A stretch of 12,838 bases of DNA from Clostridia bacterium (GTDB taxonomy: Bacteria; Bacillota; Clostridia; Christensenellales; Borkfalkiaceae): NCBI GenBank assembly GCA_900767495.1, contig CAAFZH010000072.1, forward strand, positions 1 to 12,838, given 5' to 3'. Shown piece by piece: positions 1 through 6,157 of this stretch. Within the stretch, counting starts at the first letter, position 1. Each line of letters begins with the position of its first letter. The position numbers and the translations under genes are program-made. The notes beneath the pieces are model-generated. The model did no database searches, had not been told where the DNA came from, and saw nothing but the letters and a program-made list of their open reading frames with translations.

Positions 1-514
1 ATACACCGTAGAAGTAGAAAGGCTCGTTTATTCCGAGACTACGAAAACTTACGGCGGACTTTACTCGCTCGTGGTCAAGAAGGACGGCGTTGCGGTAACG
101 AATACAACCGACCTTGCGATTATCAACACGACCGAAAAAGGTTTGGTCGTAAGCGTAATGGTAAGGACGACCGATAAAGAAACGGGTAAGATAACCGCCA
201 CGACCTACTACGTAGTTACGATAGAGGACGAGGCGAGCGGCGACGCGTCGGATAATAAGGTTAAACCTTATAAGTCCGCTACGGTTACCGCCAAGGCGAT
301 AAAAACGGTTTACGCCGAAAACGGCGAGGATTTCGTCGACGTAGACGAAACCGCCGATAAAATCACGTTTATTTGCTTTAGCGGAAAGAATTACGCGGCT
401 AAGGAGTGCGAAAAGAGCGAAAACGGAACGTATACGGTAAAGATAAGCGACGCGCTTATATTTGAAGTTACCGTTACGGACGGCAAGGCGCAAATAACTC
501 AAAAACAAGTGTAA
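1..514 (+). CDS. 3' end of a beta-rich, probably exported protein (partial)
   Basis: The reading frame is open from base 2 to the stop at 512-514 and gives about 170 residues. The start lies outside the window; an internal GTG at 71 has no reason to be the start. The visible part is rich in Thr, Val, Lys, Asp and Glu, with alternating hydrophobic residues typical of beta-sandwich extracellular modules. It reads as two blocks: one of about 80 residues ending near the VVTIEDEASG stretch, then a short acidic linker, then a second block of about 90 residues ending in TQKQV. There is no C-terminal membrane helix, LPXTG sorting motif or SLH domain in the part present. I do not recognise a family. 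A surface or secreted role is inferred from composition alone. The gene is convergent with ychF, and no convincing intrinsic terminator follows it before the repeat hairpins at 626-698. Confidence 0.75.
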   Translation, partial: YTVEVERLVYSETTKTYGGLYSLVVKKDGVAVTNTTDLAIINTTEKGLVVSVMVRTTDKETGKITATTYYVVTIEDEASGDASDNKVKPYKSATVTAKAIKTVYAENGEDFVDVDETADKITFICFSGKNYAAKECEKSENGTYTVKISDALIFEVTVTDGKAQITQKQV

Positions 515-625
515 TTTTACAACAAAAGTAAATTGAAATATGCACCGAGCGGAAAACCCGTTTATGCGTGTAGAGGAATTTTGTATAAAATTGTGTCAGG
601 CGGGGGAATATTGCGTTGTCGGTTA

Positions 626-698
626 TTCGGTGGGATATTTCGCTTGCGCTCAATATGACGGGAAATCCCCTATCGGCACTTCGTGCCTCGCAATGACA
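626..698 (-). repeat. Composite interspersed palindromic repeat (two units)
   Basis: Two hairpin-forming units lie side by side here. On the minus strand, bases 698-674 form a GTCATTGCGAGG-type unit whose centre is GGCAC-GAA-GTGCC. The 25 bases 674-698 recur without mismatch, inverted, at 5998-6022. Next, bases 659-632 form a GTCATATTGAGCG-type unit with the arms ATATT and AATAT. Bases 626-656 recur at 6074-6104 with two differences. The first unit has lost the outer GCAAT arm that the 5998 copy keeps. Elements of this general GTCATTGCGAGG form are known to be scattered between genes in many bacterial genomes, so this is probably a member of a REP-like family with no coding role. Confidence 0.8.
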
Positions 699-711
699 CG
701 ATTAAATTAAA

Positions 712-746
712 ATATGCGTCGGGCGGCATTGCCGCCCGGCGCATAT
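712..746 (-). terminator. Terminator of ychF
   Basis: The left arm 712-727 pairs with 731-746 around an ATT loop, giving 16 pairs with one G.U wobble. It lies 18 nt beyond the ychF stop. On the minus strand it is followed by ATTTTAATTTAAT, a broken but T-rich tail. On the plus strand no T-tract follows, so it is oriented for ychF. Confidence 0.75.
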
Positions 747-763
747 ATGTATTCGTAAAAAAA

Positions 764-1861
764 TTAAACGTTGAAACGGAAAAGCACCACGTCGCCGTCT
801 TTCATAACGTAGTCCTTGCCCTCGGAACGGACTTTGCCCAGTTCCTTGGCTTTTACGTAACTGCCGCAGTCTAAAAGAGTTTGCCAGTCCACAACTTCGG
901 CGCGGATAAAGCCTTTTTCGAAGTCGCTGTGAATTTTGCCCGCCGCCTGCGGCGCTTTCGTGCCTTCGGTTATCGTCCAGGCGCGCGTTTCGGGTTCGCC
1001 CGCGGTAAGGAAACTTATAAGTCCCAACAGTTTATACGAGGCTTTTACCAGACGGTTAAGTCCGCTTTCTTTAAGTCCTAAATCGTCGAGGAAAATCTGC
1101 GCTTCGTCGGGCGGTAATTGCGAAATTTCTTCTTCCGTCCGCGCGCATATAACCAAAGTTTCGCTGCCTTCTTTTTCGGCATAGTCTATAACTTTTTTCG
1201 CAAGCGGAATATCTTTTCCGTCCTTACTCATATCGCCTTCGGAAACGTTTGCGGCGTAAATAACGGGTTTGTCGGTGAGTAAAAACAAATTATCCACGTA
1301 TTTGCGTTCTTCCTCGGTAAATTCCATACCGCGCACGGGTTTTTCGCTTTCGAGCCTGTCCAGAATGCGTTTGAGCAAATCGCTTTCCACTTTGTACTTT
1401 TTATCGCCGGACTTAATCATTCCAAAGGCTTTGTCGTAGCGTTTTTGCACCGTTTCCATATCCGCCAGAATGAGTTCGAGATTGATTATGCCTATATCTC
1501 TTACGGGGTCGACGGTGTTTTCCACGTGAGTAACGTTTTCGTCCTCGAAGCATCTTACCACGTGAACGATAGCGTCCACTTCGCGGATATGCGACAAGAA
1601 TTTATTGCCGAGTCCTTCGCCCTTGGACGCGCCCTTTACAAGCCCCGCTATATCCACGAATTCTATGGTGGCGGGGGTTATTTTTTTACAGTCGTATAAA
1701 GCGGCTAATTTTGCAAGTCGTTCGTCGGGAACGGCAACCACGCCTACGTTGGGTTCGATAGTGCAGAACGGAAAGTTCGCCGCCTGCGCGCCCGCGTGAG
1801 TAATGGCGTTGAACAGCGTCGATTTGCCTACGTTCGGCAGTCCTACCACGCCGAGTTTCAT
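764..1861 (-). CDS. ychF: Redox-regulated ATPase/GTPase YchF (OBG family)
   Basis: This is a 365-residue member of the universally conserved Obg-related P-loop NTPases. They associate with ribosomes and usually prefer ATP. The Walker A motif GLPNVGKS is at residues 7-14 and the G3-type motif DIAGL at 70-74, followed by KGASKGEGLGNKFL. The G4 position reads NVSE (205-208) instead of NKxD, which is the family's normal signature and explains relaxed GTP specificity. A coiled-coil insertion spans about 125-185 and a TGS domain fills the last 85 residues. Length and domain order are normal. The frame extends to a GTG at 1870, but that codon lies inside the ribosome-binding site, so the ATG at 1861 with the canonical MKLGVVGLP start is chosen. 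It is transcribed divergently from argS. Confidence 0.97.
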   Translation of the reverse strand: MKLGVVGLPNVGKSTLFNAITHAGAQAANFPFCTIEPNVGVVAVPDERLAKLAALYDCKKITPATIEFVDIAGLVKGASKGEGLGNKFLSHIREVDAIVHVVRCFEDENVTHVENTVDPVRDIGIINLELILADMETVQKRYDKAFGMIKSGDKKYKVESDLLKRILDRLESEKPVRGMEFTEEERKYVDNLFLLTDKPVIYAANVSEGDMSKDGKDIPLAKKVIDYAEKEGSETLVICARTEEEISQLPPDEAQIFLDDLGLKESGLNRLVKASYKLLGLISFLTAGEPETRAWTITEGTKAPQAAGKIHSDFEKGFIRAEVVDWQTLLDCGSYVKAKELGKVRSEGKDYVMKDGDVVLFRFNV

Positions 1862-1867
1862 AAAACA

Positions 1868-1874
1868 CACCTCT
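1868..1874 (-). promoter_or_regulatory. Ribosome-binding site that fixes the ychF start
   Basis: The minus strand reads AGAGGTG, six bases before the ATG at 1861. The in-frame GTG at 1870-1868 is part of this site, so it cannot be the start that the site serves. Confidence 0.8.
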
Positions 1875-1892
1875 AAATCTTAATTGCAACTT

Positions 1893-1921
1893 ATTTTATC
1901 ATATTATGCAAAATTATTCAA
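1893..1921 (-). promoter_or_regulatory. Sigma-A promoter of ychF
   Basis: On the minus strand TTGAAT (1921-1916), a 17-bp spacer and TAAAAT (1898-1893) are present, with an extended-minus-10 TG just upstream. Transcription would start near 1886, leaving about 25 nt of leader that contains the AGAGGTG ribosome-binding site. Its -35 box lies 8 bp from the -35 box of the divergent argS promoter. Confidence 0.7.
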
Positions 1922-1929
1922 TCTTTTGT

Positions 1930-1958
1930 TTGCGGTATTTTAAATTTTGTGCTAAAAT
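1930..1958 (+). promoter_or_regulatory. Extended -10 promoter of argS
   Basis: TTGCGG (1930-1935), a 17-bp spacer and TGcTAAAAT (hexamer 1953-1958) form a promoter whose predicted start falls at about 1963-1966. That is on or within three bases of the argS ATG. The -35 match is weak, and the extended -10 carries most of the signal. Confidence 0.6.
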
Positions 1959-1965
1959 ATTTACT

Positions 1966-3663
1966 ATGAATTACAGAGATTATATTGCTGAAAAACTTAA
2001 CGTAGAGGGCGTCGGCGCGGAAGAAATTTCTTCGTGCATCGTAGTGCCGCCCGATACCTCTATGGGCGATTACGCCTTGCCGTGCTTTAAATTTGCCAAA
2101 GTTATGCGTAAATCCCCCGCGGTTATCGCCGCCGATCTTGCCGCGTCGTTTAAGTGCGACGAAGTTATAACTTCCGTTCAGGCGGTAAACGGCTACCTTA
2201 ATTTTAAGGTCAACCGCGCGGGGCTTATAAAAAGCACTCTTGAAAAAATTAACGCCGAGGGCGAAAAATACGGCTCGTCAAGCGAGGGCGCGGGCAGGAC
2301 TATTTGTATAGACTATTCGTCCGTAAACGTAGCCAAACCCTTTCATATAGGACATTTATCGACTACCGTAATAGGCGGCGCTCTTTACCGCTTATATAAA
2401 TTTCTCGGTTACAACGCCGTGGGCATAAACCACCTCGGCGATTACGGAACGCAGTTCGGCAAACTCATATACGCGTACAAGCATTGGGGTAACCCCGAAG
2501 AGGTAGAAAAAGGCGGCGTGCAGGAACTCACCCGCTTATACGTGCGCTATCATAAGGAAAGCGAAAAAGACCCGTCTATGGACGACGAGGCGAGAAGGTA
2601 TTTTAAACTTATCGAAAACGGCGACGAGGAATGTTGCGCCTTGTTCGAGAAGTTCAAGGCTCTCACTTTAAAAGAAGTCCAAAAAATTTACGACGAACTC
2701 GATATAAAATTCGATTCCTACGCGGGCGAGAGTTTTTACAACGACAAAATGCAGCCCGTTATAGACGAACTCGAAGAAAAAGGCTTGCTTAAAACGAGCG
2801 AAGGCGCGAAGATAGTAGATCTTTCCGAGTACGGAATGCCGCCTTGCCTTATTCTGCGCTCGGACGGCGCGTCGCTTTACGCCACGAGGGATCTGGCGGC
2901 GGCATGCTATCGCAAGGCGCATTATAACTTTGAAAAGTGCCTTTACGTGGTCGCTTATCAACAAAACCTGCACTTCAGGCAGTTTTTCAAGGTGTTGGAA
3001 CTCATGGGCAAACCGTGGGCTAAAGACCTTGTTCACGTGGCTTACGGAATGGTGTCGCTGTTAGACGAAAACGGCAATCAGGTCGCCATGAGTACGCGCA
3101 ACGGCACGGTGGTTTTGTTGCAGGACGTACTCGATAAATGCCACGAAAAGTGTTTGCAGGTTATCGAAAACAAAAATCCCGATCTCGAAGATAAAGAAAC
3201 GGTTGCTCGTCAGGTAGGCACGGGCGCGGTGATTTTCGGCGCGCTTTCCAACAGTAAAATTAAGGATATTGCGTTCAGTTACGACAAAATACTTAATTTC
3301 GACGGCGAAACGGGACCTTACGTGCAGTACACCGCCGCGCGAATAAAGAGCGTTTTAAGAAAGGGCGGCGAGCCGCAACCTTACGTTTTGCCCGATGTGA
3401 ACGACGACGAATATGAACTTATATCCCTGCTTGCGACTTTCCCCGAAACGGTGAAATCGGCGGTGGAAAAACTCGAGCCGTTTTATATAACGCGTTACGC
3501 CATAGACGTTGCGTCGGCGTTTAACAAATTCTATTTCGATTGCCGCATAATAGGCGAAAAACCCGACGTGTGCAATTTCCGTCTGGATATCTGCAGAGCG
3601 ACTCTTACGGTTTTAACAAACGCGCTTACTTTGCTCGGCATAAAAATTCCCGAAAGGATGTAA
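1966..3663 (+). CDS. argS: Arginyl-tRNA synthetase
   Basis: This 565-residue class I aminoacyl-tRNA synthetase charges tRNA-Arg with arginine in the cytoplasm. The N-terminal Arg-specific additive domain covers about residues 1-100. The HIGH motif is intact at 127-130 within KPFHIGHL. The position of the KMSKS loop reads MSTRNG (375-380), a common variant in ArgS. The C-terminal DALR anticodon-binding domain includes TGPYVQY and ends with the typical GIKIPERM. The open frame reaches back to an ATG at 1906, but the added 20 residues are not family-like and lack a ribosome-binding site. The ATG at 1966 gives the conserved MNYRDYIAEKL start. That start has no Shine-Dalgarno sequence and the promoter -10 box ends only 7 nt upstream, so the mRNA is probably leaderless. 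The next gene begins 6 nt after the stop. Confidence 0.96.
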   Translation: MNYRDYIAEKLNVEGVGAEEISSCIVVPPDTSMGDYALPCFKFAKVMRKSPAVIAADLAASFKCDEVITSVQAVNGYLNFKVNRAGLIKSTLEKINAEGEKYGSSSEGAGRTICIDYSSVNVAKPFHIGHLSTTVIGGALYRLYKFLGYNAVGINHLGDYGTQFGKLIYAYKHWGNPEEVEKGGVQELTRLYVRYHKESEKDPSMDDEARRYFKLIENGDEECCALFEKFKALTLKEVQKIYDELDIKFDSYAGESFYNDKMQPVIDELEEKGLLKTSEGAKIVDLSEYGMPPCLILRSDGASLYATRDLAAACYRKAHYNFEKCLYVVAYQQNLHFRQFFKVLELMGKPWAKDLVHVAYGMVSLLDENGNQVAMSTRNGTVVLLQDVLDKCHEKCLQVIENKNPDLEDKETVARQVGTGAVIFGALSNSKIKDIAFSYDKILNFDGETGPYVQYTAARIKSVLRKGGEPQPYVLPDVNDDEYELISLLATFPETVKSAVEKLEPFYITRYAIDVASAFNKFYFDCRIIGEKPDVCNFRLDICRATLTVLTNALTLLGIKIPERM

Positions 3664-3669
3664 CGTAAT

Positions 3670-4323
3670 ATGAAAAAAGCAGTTTTGTTCGATATGGACG
3701 GCACTTTGATAGACGCGTCGGGCGATATACTCATATATATCAACGCCGCGCTCGAAAAATTCGGGTATGCGAAAATAACTTTGCCCGAGGTAAGAAGATT
3801 CGTCGGCAACGGCGCGGCAAAACTCGTGGAACGCGCTTTAAAGGGCGCGCCGTGCGATAAATTTGCCGAACTTTTAAAGACCTATAACGACGGATATAAT
3901 TTTTGCGACGGCTCGCATACCAAAGTGTACGAGGGTATGAGCGAACTCGTTATAAAACTCAAAAAAGAGGGCTATAAGACGGCTGTCGTATCAAATAAGC
4001 CGCAGGACGGCGCGACGGAAGTGGTGAAGAGATTTTTCCCCGAGGCGAAATTCGACTACGTTTTCGGTCAGCGCGAAGGCGTTAAGACCAAACCCGACAG
4101 GGGCTGCGTGGACTTTACTTTGTCCGAACTCGGAGTAACTACCGACGAGGCGGTTTTCGTGGGCGACAGCGACACCGACTTTATGACTATGAAAAACGCG
4201 GAAATAAGCGGGGTGTGCGTGCTTTGGGGTTATCGCAGTGAAGAGGAACTGCGCGCGCTCGGCGCAACCGAATTTGCCCGTACCGCCGACGAATTATATG
4301 AAAAAATAAAAAAATTCGATTGA
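3670..4323 (+). CDS. HAD-superfamily hydrolase, phosphoglycolate phosphatase-like
   Basis: This 217-residue protein has all four haloacid-dehalogenase motifs. They are DMDGT with the nucleophile D8 and acid D10, the VVSNK motif with S108, a conserved lysine in KTKPD (about K141), and GDSDTD (165-170) with the metal-binding acids. A helical cap (C1 type, about residues 15-80) sits between motifs I and II, as in the Gph/PpaX/PgmB group. The best guess is a phosphatase acting on phosphoglycolate or another small phosphate ester. The substrate cannot be read from the sequence, so no symbol is given. It lies 6 nt behind argS and should be co-transcribed with it. Its ribosome-binding site AAAGGA (3653-3658) lies within the argS end, 11 nt before the ATG, a rather long spacing. 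No terminator separates it from the next gene. Confidence 0.9.
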   Translation: MKKAVLFDMDGTLIDASGDILIYINAALEKFGYAKITLPEVRRFVGNGAAKLVERALKGAPCDKFAELLKTYNDGYNFCDGSHTKVYEGMSELVIKLKKEGYKTAVVSNKPQDGATEVVKRFFPEAKFDYVFGQREGVKTKPDRGCVDFTLSELGVTTDEAVFVGDSDTDFMTMKNAEISGVCVLWGYRSEEELRALGATEFARTADELYEKIKKFD

Positions 4324-4348
4324 CATTTATATCGGTCGGTGCTAAAAT
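4320..4348 (+). promoter_or_regulatory. Strong sigma-A promoter of the small membrane protein gene
   Basis: A perfect TTGACA (4320-4325), a 17-bp spacer and TGcTAAAAT (hexamer 4343-4348) are present. The -35 box overlaps the stop codon of the HAD gene. The start is expected near 4355, giving a leader of about 50 nt. Confidence 0.85.
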
Positions 4349-4371
4349 ATATTCGCAATACATAAATTATT

Positions 4372-4392
4372 ACGAAAGAAGAAATCTTTCGT
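4372..4392 (+). other. Leader hairpin just before a ribosome-binding site
   Basis: ACGAAAGA (4372-4379) and TCTTTCGT (4385-4392) are perfectly complementary around an AGAAA loop. The strong ribosome-binding site AAAGGAGG begins 3 nt later. The hairpin leaves that site free and may protect the mRNA 5' end or tune translation. Confidence 0.6.
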
Positions 4393-4406
4393 TAAAGGAG
4401 GACTTT

Positions 4407-4634
4407 ATGGGTTTCGTTAAAGCGATGGACAGTTTGCCGCTCTGGGCAAAGATCATTTTCGCACTTCCTTTTCTCGATATAGTATGGGCTATCTACCGTA
4501 TCGTTAAGGGCGTTTGCAAAGACGATATTATAAGAATCGTCGTAGGCGTGGTCTGGATCGTTGCGGGCGCAACTATTTGCTGGGTACTCGATATAGTGTG
4601 CCTGTTGCTCGGCAGAAACGTATTTTTCGGTTAA
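4407..4634 (+). CDS. Small two-helix membrane protein, 75 residues
   Basis: This is a 75-residue hydrophobic protein. Two predicted membrane segments lie at about residues 12-35 and 44-70, linked by a short charged turn (VKGVCKDD). Conspicuous residues are Trp13, Trp27, Trp54 and Trp63 near the helix ends, and cysteines at about 41, 62 and 68. The start is set by AAAGGAGG, ideally spaced from the ATG at 4407; the frame continues upstream to a TTG at 4320 without support. The gene has its own near-consensus promoter, a leader hairpin and a very strong terminator, so it is an independent and probably well-expressed unit. The shape recalls small YqaE/Pmp3-like membrane proteins, but no signature proves this and I do not assign a family. 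Confidence 0.85.
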   Translation: MGFVKAMDSLPLWAKIIFALPFLDIVWAIYRIVKGVCKDDIIRIVVGVVWIVAGATICWVLDIVCLLLGRNVFFG

Positions 4635-4653
4635 ATTTACGATTTTTATTATC

Positions 4654-4693
4654 GGCGCGCCCGAGGAGTTTGCTCCTCGGGCGCGCCTTTTTT
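4654..4693 (+). terminator. Strong intrinsic terminator
   Basis: A perfect 15-bp GC-rich stem (4654-4668 with 4673-4687) closes a TTTG loop and is followed by six T residues. It ends the small membrane protein unit and insulates sigG from transcription upstream. Confidence 0.95.
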
Positions 4694-4723
4694 GATTAAA
4701 ACCGCGCTTTTTTAACAATATTT

Positions 4724-4756
4724 GTCATAATTCGACCGTCTGAAAGGCGTAAACTA
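4724..4756 (+). promoter_or_regulatory. Candidate sigG promoter (forespore type or sigma-A)
   Basis: Two readings overlap here. TCATA (4725-4729), 17 bp and GCGTAAACTA (4747-4756) resemble the SigF/SigG pattern of GYATA followed by GGnnAnAnTA, with one mismatch in each box and a spacer slightly longer than usual. Alternatively TGtCATAAT (4723-4731) is an extended -10 for sigma-A with no good -35. SigF dependence of sigG is known in other spore formers, which favours the first reading. The sequence alone does not decide. Confidence 0.4.
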
Positions 4757-4807
4757 ACTTTACAACCTGCCGCTCCTACATACCCGTTTTTCGGGAAAGG
4801 AGAGTTT

Positions 4808-5581
4808 ATGAGTCGTAAAGTAGTTATCTGCGGCGTGGATACTTCTGCGCTTAAAAAGTTGACGAGGGCGGAGAGCGACGAGTTGTTGTTGAAAATAAAA
4901 GAGGGCGACGAAAAGGCGCGGGAAGAATTTACCACCGCCAACGTAAGGCTTGTGCTGTCGCTTATTAAACGCTTTGACAAAAGCAAAGTTTCCGCAGACG
5001 ACCTGTTTCAGGCGGGCATGATAGGACTTATAAAGTCGGTGGATAATTTCGATTTAAGCGTAGGGGTAAGATTTTCGACTTACGCCGTGCCTATGATAGT
5101 GGGCGAAATTAAACGCGTTCTTCGTCAAAGCAACGGATTAAGAGTTTCGCGCAGCATACGCGACACCGCGTATAAGGTTCTTCGCGCGAGGAGCGAGATC
5201 GAGGCGGAAAAGGACGATATCGCAACTATGGGCGAGATTGCCGCCAGGCTTGATATTCCCGAAAAGGAAGTCGTCTACGCGCTCGACGCCATTTCCGATA
5301 CGGTGTCGCTTTACGACCCCGTATACAATAAAAACGGCGACGAATTGCTGCTTATGGATCAGATAAGCGACGATAAAAACACCGACGAACGCTGGACGGA
5401 AAAAGTCGCTTTGGAAGGCGCGATGAAAAGACTTGACGAGCGCGAAAAAAAGATACTTTTTATGCGGTATTACGAGGGGAAAACTCAAACCGAAATATCT
5501 TCCGAAATAGGGCTTTCGCAAGCGCAGGTTTCGCGTATAGAAAAGACCGCGCTTAAAAGCATAAAGAATAAAATCGTGTAA
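4808..5581 (+). CDS. sigG: RNA polymerase sporulation sigma factor SigG
   Basis: This 257-residue sigma-70 family factor directs late forespore transcription. The N-terminus KVVICGVDTSAL matches the distinctive start of SigG proteins. Region 2 (about 37-105) contains DDLFQAGMIGLIKSVDNFDL and the -10-recognition stretch ending in GEIKR. Region 3 covers about 115-185, with RVSRSIRDTAYK and MDQISD. Region 4 (about 203-252) contains the helix-turn-helix KTQTEISSEIGLSQAQVSR. The length equals the usual 255-260 residues. A strong AAAGGAG site precedes the ATG. Unlike the sigE-sigG pair of many Bacilli and Clostridia, no sigE or spoIIGA lies directly upstream; that side is a terminated unrelated unit. 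A ylmC-type gene follows, as near sigG in other Firmicutes. Its presence indicates that the organism can form, or descends from formers of, endospores. Confidence 0.97.
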   Translation: MSRKVVICGVDTSALKKLTRAESDELLLKIKEGDEKAREEFTTANVRLVLSLIKRFDKSKVSADDLFQAGMIGLIKSVDNFDLSVGVRFSTYAVPMIVGEIKRVLRQSNGLRVSRSIRDTAYKVLRARSEIEAEKDDIATMGEIAARLDIPEKEVVYALDAISDTVSLYDPVYNKNGDELLLMDQISDDKNTDERWTEKVALEGAMKRLDEREKKILFMRYYEGKTQTEISSEIGLSQAQVSRIEKTALKSIKNKIV

Positions 5582-5601
5582 TATTTTGTCGTTTTACGGC
5601 G

Positions 5602-5607
5602 TATAAT
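5602..5607 (+). promoter_or_regulatory. Possible -10 box between sigG and ylmC
   Basis: A perfect TATAAT lies 21 nt before the ylmC ATG, but no convincing -35 box is present at 16-18 bp. It may give ylmC some transcription independent of sigG. Confidence 0.35.
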
Positions 5608-5627
5608 ATATCGTCGGCGGCATTAAA

Positions 5628-5906
5628 ATGGAACTGGGATTTAACGAATTAAAAAAGAAAAGCGTAATAAACATACTCGACGGCAGGGATCTTGGTAAAA
5701 TATGCGATTTGATTTTTACTTATCCCGAGGGGAAAATCAAGGCGATTATAGTGCCGGGTAAGCGTAACGCGTTTTTTAAAACCAACGAACTGATAATAGA
5801 TTTAAGGTGTATAGAAAAAATCGGTAACGACGCCGTTCTGGTGCGATTGCACGAAAACGCCTGCGAGGCGGCGAGAGCCGCCTCGGCGGACGACGAAGAA
5901 GAATAA
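5628..5906 (+). CDS. ylmC: YlmC/YmxH-family PRC-barrel sporulation protein
   Basis: This is a 92-residue PRC-barrel protein. The family pattern is clear: a short N-terminal helix (MELGFNELKKKSVINI), then DGRDLGKICDLIF, then the strand pair GKIKAIIVPG, and finally IDLRCIEKIGNDAVLVRL. The last 12 residues are an acidic tail (ADDEEE). YlmC/YmxH proteins are restricted largely to spore-forming Firmicutes and are annotated as sporulation proteins; the molecular function is not known. Its position 46 nt behind sigG agrees with the gene order of other Firmicutes and supports the call. The ribosome-binding site is weak (GGCGG at 5616-5620). Transcription probably comes from sigG, perhaps helped by the TATAAT at 5602. 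A strong terminator follows. Confidence 0.9.
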   Translation: MELGFNELKKKSVINILDGRDLGKICDLIFTYPEGKIKAIIVPGKRNAFFKTNELIIDLRCIEKIGNDAVLVRLHENACEAARAASADDEEE

Positions 5907-5922
5907 GATTTTATTATTTTAA

Positions 5923-5970
5923 CTGCTGCGGGGGAGGCTGTTCAGCCTCCCCCGCAGCAGTTTTTCTTTT
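5923..5970 (+). terminator. Intrinsic terminator after ylmC
   Basis: A perfect 18-bp stem (5923-5940 with 5943-5960) is followed by TTTTTCTTTTT. It ends the sigG-ylmC unit. Read on the minus strand, the same hairpin could stop read-through from the giant gene, although its minus-strand tail is only moderately T-rich. Confidence 0.95.
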
Positions 5971-5997
5971 TCCGAAGGTGGAAAGCGGATAAAAGAA

Positions 5998-6040
5998 TGT
6001 CATTGCGAGGCACGAAGTGCCGCGGCAATCTCCCGGGAGG
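5998..6040 (+). repeat. Interspersed palindromic repeat, GTCATTGCGAGG type
   Basis: Bases 5998-6022 are an exact inverted copy of 674-698. Here the full fold is kept: outer arms ATTGC (6002-6006) and GCAAT (6025-6029), and inner arms GGCAC (6009-6013) and GTGCC (6017-6021) around GAA. It is followed directly by the 10-bp palindrome CTCCCGGGAG (6030-6039). It lies in the convergent space between ylmC and the giant gene. Confidence 0.8.
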
Positions 6041-6073
6041 GTGGAGGTCTACGGAGTATATGCCGCGTACTTT

Positions 6074-6149
6074 TTCGGTGGGATATTTCACTTACGCTCA
6101 ATATGGAGTAAAGAAAATGAGCGCGGGATATTTCACTCACGCTCAATAT
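6074..6149 (-). repeat. Two direct copies of the ATATTGAGCG-type palindromic repeat
   Basis: Bases 6080-6104 and 6125-6149 are 25-mers differing at one position and separated by 20 bp. Both match 632-656 closely. On the minus strand each reads ATATTGAGCG, a loop, then GTGAAATAT, so they can form hairpins in the RNA just downstream of the giant gene's stop. They may help end or stabilise that transcript. Confidence 0.75.
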
Positions 6150-6157
6150 AGTACGTA

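Noticed and set aside
577..592. Small AT hairpin AATTTT-gtat-AAAATT after the partial first gene
   Set aside because: A 6-bp AT-only stem with no T-tract is too weak to call a terminator.
1238..1249. Missing NKxD motif in YchF as a sign of lost nucleotide binding
   Set aside because: The NxxE form (here NVSE) is the family's own signature and goes with ATP preference.
1906..1965. Possible 20-residue N-terminal extension of ArgS from an ATG at 1906
   Set aside because: The extension contains the promoter, lacks a ribosome-binding site and precedes the conserved N-terminus of the family.
3088..3105. Missing KMSKS motif in ArgS as a sign of a defective enzyme
   Set aside because: MSTRNG at this place is a known natural variant in ArgS; all other catalytic features are intact.
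6080..6149. Mini CRISPR-like arrangement: two near-identical 25-mers separated by 20 bp
   Set aside because: A third copy lies 5.4 kb away next to another interspersed repeat type, the units are imperfect palindromes differing from each other, there are only two in tandem, and no cas gene is nearby.
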